Source: Aquiluna sp.
Lineage (GTDB): Bacteria; Actinomycetota; Actinomycetes; Actinomycetales; Microbacteriaceae
Length of the DNA stretch: 64,000 nucleotides
NCBI GenBank assembly: GCA_028822985.1
Contig: JAPKCK010000001.1
Coordinates: 1-64,000, forward strand
Reading direction: 5' to 3'
The translations under genes were made by a program, and so were the position numbers. Positions 7,638-15,222 of the stretch are shown here, in pieces. Positions within the stretch are counted from its first letter, which is position 1; each line of letters opens with the position of its first letter. The notes below the pieces were generated by a model that was given only the letters and a program-made list of their open reading frames with translations, did no database searches and was not told the origin of the DNA.

Positions 7638-8021
7638 TCACTTCACCGGAGTGCCGTACTGGTTTTCCCCGGCAGTTGAGTCCAAGACGGAGAACACAAA
7701 CAGGACAACGCCTCCAACTAGGGGGACTAGCCCTATCAATGCCCACCATCCACTCTTGCCAGTGTCGTGAAGACGGCGAACGAGTACCGCTAGCGCGGGG
7801 ACGATGGTTACAAGAATCCAGATGAGGCCGAGGATGCCGCCGCCGCCGTTTGCGATAAACCGATCAACGTCGCCATCCATAAGCGCCAAATCAATAGCTG
7901 CTGCGGCAAGGTTAGTAATAATCAGAAAAAGCTGGATAAACCAATACTCTGAGCGGCGTGACCGGCCCTTGAACATTGTGTAACGCGACCAAAAAGACTT
8001 CACTGCCTCTGCAAAACTCAT
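7638..8021 (-). CDS. DUF805 family membrane protein
   Basis: The start is taken at the sixth codon of a slightly longer frame because AGAGG lies six bases before that ATG (reading on the minus strand). The N-terminus MSFAEAVKSFWSRYTMFKGR and the GRSRRSEYW box are hallmarks of DUF805, followed by about three or four hydrophobic segments and the conserved RRLHDTGKSGWWAL between the last two. The C-terminus ENQYG is also typical. About 127 residues, normal for the family. Function of DUF805 is unknown. It lies 76 bp downstream of the hydrolase-OsmC gene on the same strand and may be co-transcribed. Confidence 0.85.
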   Translation of the reverse strand: MSFAEAVKSFWSRYTMFKGRSRRSEYWFIQLFLIITNLAAAAIDLALMDGDVDRFIANGGGGILGLIWILVTIVPALAVLVRRLHDTGKSGWWALIGLVPLVGGVVLFVFSVLDSTAGENQYGTPVK

Positions 8022-8097
8022 GACGACCTCTTTCATTTGTTTGTTGTTTCAACAACCAGTTAGGTTACGAGCAGATTCCCCTAGTCTGAAGCTCGCC

Positions 8098-9315
8098 TTA
8101 GTCCGCTTGGTTTGTGCTGATGTGTGAACGTTGCTCCAGGGTTCGGTGCACGGGGCATTTATCCGCAATGGCCAACAGTGAGGCGATCTGTTCCTCGGTT
8201 AGATCGCCACGCAATCGAATGTCCCGCTGAAAGTGATCGATTTTCGACTCGGAGGCCTCGCAGTTTTCGCATTCGACGGCATGACGTTTATCGTGGCGGA
8301 CGCTCACTGAGACGTGATCGAGGGGTATTTTCTTGCGCCTGGCATAGAGGCGAATCGTCATGGCGGTGCAAGCCCCAAGCCCGGCAGCCACGAACTGGTA
8401 AGGCGTTGGTCCGCTATTGGTGCCACCAACATCTTCTGGCTCATCAGCTTTCATTTGGTGCACGCCTGCGACCAAAACGTCTTGAGCAAAGCCATCTGGG
8501 GATACTTCGGAGACCATCACATCGCCTTCAGGCGATGATTGGTCGCTGCCGGAGGGAGAGCCAGGAAGGTAACGGCTCGCCCAAGCGGTAATAACAGACG
8601 AGGCATATTCCGCATCGGACACTCGGCTCATGAGATGGTCGGCGTCATCAAGGGACACGTAGGACTTTGGGTGCAGAGCCGCGCTGAAGATATCTGCAGC
8701 GTTGGAGACATTCACAATCGCGTCTACGGGTGAGTGCATGATCAACAGTGCAGCATCTAGCTTCAGAAGTGCTCCGTGAAGATTGGCGGTGCTAATGTCA
8801 TCGACAAACTGTTGAGTGATCTTGAAGGGCCGACCCCCGAGGTCAACCTCGGCAAATCCCTGTGCACTGATTTCCGGAACCGCCTCACTAAAGAGCTTCT
8901 TTAGGTGTTCTGGGTTTGAGGGTGCGCCAATGGTAACGACAGCTTTGACAGAACTCAGCTTCGGTGCTGCCGCAATAACTGCCGCGCCTCCAAGAGAATG
9001 ACCCACCAGCAGGCTCGCTGGTGCGACGCGCTCCTCTAGAGCCTTTGCGGCTGCCAGGAGGTCCTCAACATTGGAGCTAAAGTTCGTGTTTTCGAATTCT
9101 CCATTGGAGTGACCAAGACCTGTGAAATCAAAACTCAGTACAGCAATGCCTCGGGCCGCCAATGCGCTCGTGATGCGCTTTGCCGCCGGGATGTCTTTTG
9201 AGCATGTGAAACAGTGGGCAAAAAGTGCGCTGTGCGTCACGGGTCGATCGGGCAGGCTTAGCCGACCAGACAATTGCCCCATGGATCCTTCGAATACAAA
9301 CTCTTCGTTTGGCAT
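8098..9315 (-). CDS. bifunctional alpha/beta hydrolase - OsmC family protein
   Basis: A 405-residue fusion. Residues about 1-255 form an alpha/beta hydrolase: GHSLGG nucleophile elbow (Ser near 106), an Asp in SPVDAIV and a His in DDADHLM complete a plausible triad. Residues about 265-400 form an OsmC/Ohr-like domain with the two conserved Cys in LGACTAMTIRLYA and DKCPVHRTL, which in OsmC reduce organic hydroperoxides. This fusion architecture is known in bacteria. A role in detoxifying peroxides or their ester products is likely; the real substrate is unknown. Divergent from the ATPase remnant to its right. Confidence 0.85.
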   Translation of the reverse strand: MPNEEFVFEGSMGQLSGRLSLPDRPVTHSALFAHCFTCSKDIPAAKRITSALAARGIAVLSFDFTGLGHSNGEFENTNFSSNVEDLLAAAKALEERVAPASLLVGHSLGGAAVIAAAPKLSSVKAVVTIGAPSNPEHLKKLFSEAVPEISAQGFAEVDLGGRPFKITQQFVDDISTANLHGALLKLDAALLIMHSPVDAIVNVSNAADIFSAALHPKSYVSLDDADHLMSRVSDAEYASSVITAWASRYLPGSPSGSDQSSPEGDVMVSEVSPDGFAQDVLVAGVHQMKADEPEDVGGTNSGPTPYQFVAAGLGACTAMTIRLYARRKKIPLDHVSVSVRHDKRHAVECENCEASESKIDHFQRDIRLRGDLTEEQIASLLAIADKCPVHRTLEQRSHISTNQAD

Positions 9316-9570
9316 TTGATTTCTCCTTTGATCGAGTCTTTTCAGTGTTGCACAGTTTCATGGAGAACGAAAATGTGCTTTCCGCCGCATCATGGGGAGG
9401 CGACTCGACTAATAAACGGCCCGTTTTGCACGGACACCGCGGTGGTCTCAGAAGCAGGACAAATTAGTCAATGCGCTTCTCCACAGCGGTGAGCCCGAAG
9501 GTCACGAGCTTTCGTAAACACTCCTTGCGGTCTAGGTTCGAGGGAGAAGACACGAGTCTTGGGCTAACGA

Positions 9571-9795
9571 TTGAGCAAGCATGAGCAAGATCATTCGCAA
9601 ATGGAAAATCACGAGAACACGACCTCCGAGACCACTTCGCAGCAAGTCGGCCGACCCGATGAGATGACCACTTTGAGATCACGCACGACCAGCACGCGAA
9701 CCATTCCGAGAAGTCTGGGCATTCGAACCACATGGATCACTCTGGTCACGTGCAAAAATTCCGACGCCTATTTTGGATCATGCTGATTATGGTCG
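9571..9795 (+). pseudogene. N-terminal stump of a copper-type P1B-ATPase gene
   Basis: A His-rich start (MSKHEQDHSQMENHEN) in one frame continues, after a one-base slip near 9650-9662, in another frame as HDQHANHSEKSG then HMDHSGHVQKFRRLFWIML. The His-rich metal-binding leader followed by FRRLFWIML is the typical N-terminus and first membrane helix of CopB-like P1B copper ATPases. The similarity stops within that helix, about 9780-9795, where the neighbouring minus-strand frame ends, so the rest of the gene (over 600 codons) is deleted. The 255 bases before it (9316-9570) hold no gene I can support. Confidence 0.6.
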
Positions 9796-10134
9796 AAGTT
9801 TCCCAGTCGCCGGCATTGTTTTCGATTGATAAAGAGCTAGGGCTTGGAGGCTTACCGCAGTGATGCCAGCCGCCGAAGACCTCTTAGAAAAAATGCCCAA
9901 ATTCTCTGCTGAAATCTTCACTTCATTGGAGCAACCCGGGCACTGAATATGAATGTCTCTTTCCGCCTGGGTCGCACCATCTTGACGGAAAGCTTTTTGT
10001 GAAGCACTGTCTACTTGATTCCATGGAATAAATTCACCCGAGACCGCAAAGACACCAATTTCTAAGTGCTCACCGCAGCCGTGGTCGCAGTAAAAAGAAC
10101 TGTCGAATTTATTCTCGATAGGACTGGCAGTCAT
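9787..10134 (-). CDS. small Cys-rich (zinc-ribbon-like) protein, unknown
   Basis: The start is placed at the sixth codon of a longer frame, where AAAGGGGT precedes ATG at a normal distance. About 115 residues. Two paired-Cys elements, FYCDHGCGEH near the N-terminus and QCPGCSNEV in the middle, could bind one metal ion as a zinc ribbon. The C-terminal 40 residues are Ala/Ser-rich and run into the edge of the deleted ATPase gene, so the natural C-terminus may have been lost or replaced at that junction. No family recognised. Confidence 0.5.
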   Translation of the reverse strand: MTASPIENKFDSSFYCDHGCGEHLEIGVFAVSGEFIPWNQVDSASQKAFRQDGATQAERDIHIQCPGCSNEVKISAENLGIFSKRSSAAGITAVSLQALALYQSKTMPATGKLRP

Positions 10135-10196
10135 CGTGACCCCTTTCAAGAATTATTGATTGAACCCTCAATAGCTTGCGTAAGCAACTTTGTAGT

Positions 10197-11795
10197 TTAG
10201 GAAAGCGCAATCAGGTCGGCATAACCTTCGTTCCAGTGGTCTTCATCGCCGTCCGGCAAAATCAAAACTCGCTCCGGGTTCAGGGCTTCAACGGCCCCAA
10301 CATCGTGGGAGACCAGCACAACTGCTCCCTTAAAGCTTGCTAGAGCACCCAGAATCTCTTCACGGCTTGCCGGGTCCAGGTTGTTGGTTGGCTCGTCAAG
10401 TAGCAACACGTTGGCTGATGAAACCACGAGTGACGCAAGCGCTAGCCTGGTCTTTTCTCCTCCGGACAATACCCCGGCTAACTTCGAGACATCGTCACCT
10501 GAGAACAGGAAAGAGCCGAGCACTTTTCTGGCATCAGTGTCGGGAAGGCCAGGAGCGGCATCCTGCATATTCTGAAGTACGGTTTTGTTCACGTCCAAAG
10601 TCTCATGCTCCTGGGCAAAGTAGCCGACCTTGAGTCCGTGACCGGCAATCAGTTCACCCGTGTCTGGCTGGTCTACTCCTGCAAGAATCCTCAACAATGT
10701 GGTCTTGCCCGCTCCGTTTAGACCGATAATGACAACTCTGGAACCCCGGTCGATTGCCAAATCAACAGCAGTGAAGATCTCCAATGAGCCATAACTTCTG
10801 CTCAAGTTCTCAGCCATCAAAGGGGTTTTCCCGCAGGGTGCTGGGTCAGGGAACTTGATTTTTGCAACGCGATCTACTTCTCGTACATCGTCCAGGTTCG
10901 CAAGCAGAGACTCAGCGCGGCGCACCATCTGCTTGGCGGCAACTGCTTTGCTGGCCTTTGCCCCAAACTTGGCCGCTTGAAGCTGCAATGTGCTTGCCTT
11001 TTTCTGGGCAATTGACCGCTCGCGTTTCCGGCGCTCTTCGTCGGTTTCTCTGGCCTTCTTGTATTGGTTCCAGCCCATGTTGTAAATATCGATGATCGTG
11101 CGATTGGCGTCTAGGTAAAAGACGCGATTTACCGTTTCTTCAACTAGAGCAACGTCGTGGCTGATAATAATCAGCCCACCCTTATAGGACTTCAGAAATT
11201 CCCTGAGCCAAACTACAGAGTCGGCATCGAGGTGGTTTGTCGGTTCATCGAGAATCATGGTTTGAGCGTTGCTGAATAAAATCCTCGCCAATTCAATTCT
11301 TCTACGCTGTCCGCCCGAGAGGGTCTTGAGGGCCTGGTTCAAGATCTGCCCCTTGATTCCTAGGCTTCCTGCTATTGCCTCCGCCTGGGCCTCCGCAGCG
11401 TAGCCGCCCGCCGCCTGGAAGCGCTCCTCAAACTTTGCGTATGAAATCATGGCCGCGGCTGAGACTTCCGGGTCCGTGCTTCCCATCTCAAGGCCTGCAT
11501 TATTCATGCCTTCGAGAGTGTCGCCAAGGTTCCTGGCATTCAAGATTCTGGTTCTCGCTAGTTGCTCTGGATCTCCGGTGCGTGGGTCTTGGGGGAGATA
11601 TCCAATTTCACCCTGGCGATCAACAAAGCCTTGAGATGGCTGGCCATCACCGGCGAGTATTTTCGTAAGAGTAGTTTTACCGGCGCCATTTCTGCCAACT
11701 AGCCCTACTTTGTCGCCCTTGTCCACGCGAAAATTTACGCCGTGCATCAGCACCCTGGGTCCGATTCGAATCTCGAGGTCGCGCACGCCGATCAT
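10197..11795 (-). CDS. ABC-F family ATPase
   Basis: Two ABC domains on one chain without membrane segments: Walker A GRNGAGKTT and GLNGAGKTT, signatures LSGGQRRR and LSGGEKTR, Walker B MILDEPTNHLD and LLLDEPTNNLD. A charged linker rich in Lys/Arg/Glu separates them. The start is set at the internal ATG beginning MIGVRDLEIRIG because GGAG lies upstream, giving about 532 residues. ABC-F proteins act on the ribosome E site in translation control or antibiotic protection. This one resembles the actinobacterial housekeeping type; a resistance role cannot be read from sequence. Confidence 0.9.
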   Translation of the reverse strand: MIGVRDLEIRIGPRVLMHGVNFRVDKGDKVGLVGRNGAGKTTLTKILAGDGQPSQGFVDRQGEIGYLPQDPRTGDPEQLARTRILNARNLGDTLEGMNNAGLEMGSTDPEVSAAAMISYAKFEERFQAAGGYAAEAQAEAIAGSLGIKGQILNQALKTLSGGQRRRIELARILFSNAQTMILDEPTNHLDADSVVWLREFLKSYKGGLIIISHDVALVEETVNRVFYLDANRTIIDIYNMGWNQYKKARETDEERRKRERSIAQKKASTLQLQAAKFGAKASKAVAAKQMVRRAESLLANLDDVREVDRVAKIKFPDPAPCGKTPLMAENLSRSYGSLEIFTAVDLAIDRGSRVVIIGLNGAGKTTLLRILAGVDQPDTGELIAGHGLKVGYFAQEHETLDVNKTVLQNMQDAAPGLPDTDARKVLGSFLFSGDDVSKLAGVLSGGEKTRLALASLVVSSANVLLLDEPTNNLDPASREEILGALASFKGAVVLVSHDVGAVEALNPERVLILPDGDEDHWNEGYADLIALS

Positions 11796-11940
11796 CTCAG
11801 AATCTCCAAAGGGTTTTGTTGCAAGCAGAGGCAACGAATGCTCCTATCCTACCAAGGTCGTCTCAAGGTTTTGTGATGGTGATTACGAGTGAAGGGCGAG
11901 GGGAGCTAGCTGATTTATCTCAGACCTATAGAATTTGGGA

Positions 11941-12522
11941 ATGGGCGTTATGCAGGAGCTAAAGAGCATTCCAAACATGCTGAGCGTCCTTCGGCTATTT
12001 ATGGTGCCGGTGTTCCTCGTGTTGCTTTTGACTGGGCAATTTATTGCAGCTTTGATTATTTTGATGGTCGCCAGCGCCACAGATTGGCTCGATGGGCAAA
12101 TAGCGAGGCGTTTTAATCAAGTAACAAGACTGGGTCAACTTCTAGATCCGGCGGCTGACCGGCTTTTCATCTTCGCCGCCTTGATCGGTCTGACAATCAA
12201 TGGAAACATACCGCTCTGGTTAGCTCTGATTGTCGCTTCTAGGGATCTGATGCTGGTGATTGTCTACCCGATTTTGGCTAGCCATGGCTACGGTCCGCTA
12301 CCGGTACATTTTTTGGGCAAAGCTGGGACCTTTGCACTTTTGTACGCTCTGCCGCTGTTATTGATGGCTGATGTCTGGCCGGAGGCTGACTTCATAGTCT
12401 TACCACTTGCTTGGGGCTTCGCGTATTGGGGGGTGGCTCTCTACTGGCTGTCCGGATTGCTGTATGTCAAGCAAGTTATAGAAGTCTTGTCATCCATCAA
12501 GCCAAAATCCCCTAAAGTATGA
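11941..12522 (+). CDS. pgsA: CDP-alcohol phosphatidyltransferase (phosphatidylglycerophosphate synthase-like)
   Basis: An integral membrane protein of about 193 residues carrying the complete CDP-alcohol signature DWLDGQIARRFNQVTRLG followed by QLLDPAADR (D-x2-DG-x2-AR-x8-G-x3-D-x3-D). It transfers a phosphatidyl group from CDP-diacylglycerol to an alcohol, most likely glycerol-3-phosphate. Five or six hydrophobic segments are seen. TTG 11935, ATG 11941 and ATG 11950 are all possible starts; none has a strong ribosome site. It heads the pgsA-garA-ftsR-merR block, an order close to that in mycobacteria, which supports the pgsA2-type assignment. Confidence 0.85.
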   Translation: MGVMQELKSIPNMLSVLRLFMVPVFLVLLLTGQFIAALIILMVASATDWLDGQIARRFNQVTRLGQLLDPAADRLFIFAALIGLTINGNIPLWLALIVASRDLMLVIVYPILASHGYGPLPVHFLGKAGTFALLYALPLLLMADVWPEADFIVLPLAWGFAYWGVALYWLSGLLYVKQVIEVLSSIKPKSPKV

Positions 12523-12535
12523 AGGGGAGGCCAAA

Positions 12536-12955
12536 TTGTCTAAAGAAGCTTTTGGAAGTGATGACACAGCTCGTTTTTCTGATGACCTGATAGCCAAAAA
12601 CACTCCTGTTCTTTCTGACGAAGAAGCAATCGCAGTGGCGGCTCTTCCTCCCAACTCGGCACTTCTTATTTCGCACAGAGGACCGGGATCCGGATCGAGA
12701 TTCCTACTCGACCAAGATCTAACTATCGCCGGAAGGCACCCAGAGGCGGACATTTTCCTGGATGACGTAACTGTTTCCAGAAAGCATGTTCAAATCTCCA
12801 GGACGCGATTGGCCTTTGCGCTTGAGGACTTGGGGTCCATGAACGGAACCTATGTCGACGGCAATAGAGTGGACATGATCGATTTGACCGACGGAGCCGA
12901 AGTACTAATCGGAAAATTTCGTCTGACTTTTTACTCTTCGAAGAAGGGGGGCTGA
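12536..12955 (+). CDS. garA: FHA-domain regulator GarA/OdhI-like
   Basis: A 139-residue protein with an acidic N-terminal tail containing one candidate phospho-Thr (DDTARF, residue 11) and an FHA domain in the last 90 residues: GRHPEADI, VTVSRKHV (phospho-Thr-binding Ser-Arg-x-x-His) and GSMNGTYVDG. In GarA/OdhI, kinase phosphorylation of the tail makes the FHA domain bind it in cis and releases 2-oxoglutarate dehydrogenase and glutamate enzymes. TTG start with GGAGG eight bases upstream. Placed right before ftsR as in mycobacteria and corynebacteria. The usual ETTS motif is reduced here to one Thr. Confidence 0.85.
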   Translation: MSKEAFGSDDTARFSDDLIAKNTPVLSDEEAIAVAALPPNSALLISHRGPGSGSRFLLDQDLTIAGRHPEADIFLDDVTVSRKHVQISRTRLAFALEDLGSMNGTYVDGNRVDMIDLTDGAEVLIGKFRLTFYSSKKGG

Positions 12956-12957
12956 GC

Positions 12958-13638
12958 TTGGAAAACTCTTTATCGAGACTTCAAGATCATCGCAAGCTGT
13001 ACACAATCGGCCAGGTGCTTTCCGTTCTTAAGCCGGATTTCGGTGATCTGAGCCCATCCAAGCTCCGCTTTTTAGAAGATCAGGGCCTTGTCGCTCCGGA
13101 GCGAACCGAAGCTGGATATCGAAAATTTTCGGAACCACAGATTGAGCGCCTCAGAATTATTCTGACTCTTCAGCGCGATCAGTATCTTCCTCTCAAGGTG
13201 ATTAGGGAGTACTTGGATGAACTAGATTCCGGAAGGCAGCCGCTATTACCGGCGGCCAGCCCAGCATCGCTGCGAAAAGGACAACGTTTTTCAACCTCTC
13301 AACTGAAGCTTGAGACTGGACTTTCAGATATTGCCTTTAAAGAAGGTGCAGATTTAGGTCTATTTGGAGCTCAACCTCATTCTTCGCACGAAGTCGAGAT
13401 CGCTTTTGCTTTGGTCGGCCTGGAGGAATTTGGCATTCAACCCCGCCACTTACGTGGGTTGAAGTCCGCAGCGGAGCGTGAAATTGGAATCATCACAGGC
13501 GTGACTGAGCCTATTCTTCGCAAGAAAGCACCGGACAGTGCGGCAAAGGCCGGACATATTTCCAGGGAGATAGCAGAGCGCTTCGGCGCTATTAGGTCTC
13601 ACTTGATAACAGAAGTCATCGAAGAGATAGAACGATAG
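12958..13638 (+). CDS. ftsR: MerR-family regulator FtsR-like
   Basis: 226 residues. An N-terminal winged helix of MerR type (YTIGQVLSVLKPDFGDLSPSKLRFLEDQGLV region, then GYRKFSEPQIERL) is followed by a conserved C-terminal domain without metal-binding Cys. This matches mycobacterial Rv1828 and corynebacterial FtsR, which activates ftsZ. TTG start two bases after the garA stop, with a GGGGG ribosome site inside garA's end, so the two are translationally coupled. ftsZ lies about 28 kb away in this window. Assignment relies on length, domain and neighbours. Confidence 0.8.
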   Translation: MENSLSRLQDHRKLYTIGQVLSVLKPDFGDLSPSKLRFLEDQGLVAPERTEAGYRKFSEPQIERLRIILTLQRDQYLPLKVIREYLDELDSGRQPLLPAASPASLRKGQRFSTSQLKLETGLSDIAFKEGADLGLFGAQPHSSHEVEIAFALVGLEEFGIQPRHLRGLKSAAEREIGIITGVTEPILRKKAPDSAAKAGHISREIAERFGAIRSHLITEVIEEIER

Positions 13639-13720
13639 TGCGACACGCCCGAGTCGGAAGAGAAACCCTAAACCTTAACTTGAAGGCAGACTTAGCAGTC
13701 TGTGCAAATTAGGAGTAGCG

Positions 13721-14233
13721 GTGGAATACGAATCTGGTGTGTTGTTCACTGACGGCTTGCCAAACACTGATATTGGTTACCGGGGAGCTTCCGCCGCCGC
13801 CGCCGCGGGCATAACTTACCGTCAGCTTGATTACTGGGACAGAACCGGGCTCGCGGTTCCCGCGATACAGGGCGCGACAGGTTCTGGATCACAGCGACTT
13901 TATTCATTCCGAGACATTTTGGTTTTGAAACTTGTCAAGCGACTCCTGGACACCGGTGTCTCACTGCAACAGATCAGAATCGCAGTTGAGCAACTTTCCG
14001 CAGCTGGTATTTCGGACCTAACTAACACAACGCTCATGTCGGATGGGGCGCGAGTTTACTTGTGTACTTCCCAGGACGAGGTTATTGACCTTCTAGGTCA
14101 AGGCCAGGGTGTGTTTGGAATTGCGATAGGTAGAGTGCTGCGTGAAGTCGAAGCCACTTTGGTTGACTTTGCCGCTGAAGAAGCAGCGGTTCATGATGAA
14201 CTTGCGGCCCGAAGGGCTCGTAAAATCTCCTAG
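13721..14233 (+). CDS. second MerR-family regulator (Rv1830-like)
   Basis: 170 residues from GTG with AGGAG six bases before it. Winged-helix motif GITYRQLDYWDRTGL and RLYSFRDILVLKL, the latter typical of the actinobacterial Rv1830 group; the C-terminal part is small and lacks effector Cys. In mycobacteria a bifunctional nuclease gene separates ftsR from this regulator; here the two are separated only by an 82-base gap. Its end overlaps by four bases with the minus-strand ParA gene. Confidence 0.8.
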   Translation: MEYESGVLFTDGLPNTDIGYRGASAAAAAGITYRQLDYWDRTGLAVPAIQGATGSGSQRLYSFRDILVLKLVKRLLDTGVSLQQIRIAVEQLSAAGISDLTNTTLMSDGARVYLCTSQDEVIDLLGQGQGVFGIAIGRVLREVEATLVDFAAEEAAVHDELAARRARKIS

Positions 14234-15159
14234 CGTTGAAACCAACGCTTCTTTTTTCTTACCCGTCTTGATTCGGGCGTAACTTCTGTTTTGATTTCTG
14301 GCTGAGTAAGGTCCTTTAGCAAATTCGACTGACCTCGCATGGTTCGGCCAACTATTCCGATTCGTGCCCGTTTTACTTCGGTAGTGTCAAAATCTGCCAT
14401 TAGACCAGCCAGTAGGCGATCGAAGCCTTGGGCTACTTCCGAGGCGCCTTCCGCAGGCCAAGAGTGAATTGGCCTGGCTGCCCCGGTCGACTGCTGAACG
14501 GCAGCGCGCTCTTCGAAATATGGTTGCAGTAGTTGATCCCCAAACATTTCGCGAAGTTCATTTAGGCGAAACTCGTGCTCATGCGAATTCTGCCTAAGGC
14601 GATTGACAACGAAACCGTAGAGGCTAAGCCTTGGACTCAGCTTCGCGCTAATCTCCGCAATTGCTCGGCGTGCTCTGTCGGCTGCAATGACTGAATACAG
14701 TGCCGGCTCAGTCACTAAAATTACTCGATCGCTCGCTACCCAGGCGGTTCGAGTGAGGGCGTTGATGGATGGGGGAGTGTCGATGATAACAAGGTCATAC
14801 TCATCTTCGATTAGGGCAAGAATTTCCTCAAGTTTCCAGACATCGGAGACAGTCGGAGCAGGATTGTCAAGCAAAAGTGACCTTGGGCTGCCAACTAGAA
14901 CATCTAGCTTTGATCCTCTTGACCAAGGAGAGGAGACCACCGCTCTTCTCAAGACAGGAAGCTTGGGGCTCTGCAGCACTTCGGCTACGGACGCGGTCAT
15001 GTCCGCAGGGGCTGCGAGCCCGCTGGTTGCGTCGCACTGAGGGTCTAGGTCAATTACCAGGGTGTTGATTCCTCGATTGAGAGCCGCCGATGCCAAGCCA
15101 AGGGCTACCGTAGTTTTTCCTACGCCACCCTTGAGGGAACTCACGCTAAGTACATGCAC
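14230..15159 (-). CDS. ParA-family ATPase
   Basis: 309 residues with a deviant Walker A motif SSLKGGVGKTT, the switch region VIDLDPQCDATSG and Walker B-type LVIIDTPPS, as in chromosome- and plasmid-partition ATPases. No ParB gene is adjacent, so it is an orphan ParA that may position another cargo. The last residues are strongly basic (RRVRKKKRWFQR), possibly for DNA or membrane contact. Divergent from pyruvate carboxylase, convergent with the MerR gene. Confidence 0.85.
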   Translation of the reverse strand: MHVLSVSSLKGGVGKTTVALGLASAALNRGINTLVIDLDPQCDATSGLAAPADMTASVAEVLQSPKLPVLRRAVVSSPWSRGSKLDVLVGSPRSLLLDNPAPTVSDVWKLEEILALIEDEYDLVIIDTPPSINALTRTAWVASDRVILVTEPALYSVIAADRARRAIAEISAKLSPRLSLYGFVVNRLRQNSHEHEFRLNELREMFGDQLLQPYFEERAAVQQSTGAARPIHSWPAEGASEVAQGFDRLLAGLMADFDTTEVKRARIGIVGRTMRGQSNLLKDLTQPEIKTEVTPESRRVRKKKRWFQR

Positions 15160-15222
15160 TGTAATAGGCTACCTAGTTATTAGGCGTGTGCATTGCGCGC
15201 CACATCGGTTCAGTAAGGTTTG

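Noticed and set aside
9464-9733. 89-codon minus-strand open frame ending LRKLVTFGLTAVEKRID
   Set aside because: Its first half is antisense to the His-rich ATPase remnant and it has no good start. The last 25 residues look protein-like but no family was recognised.
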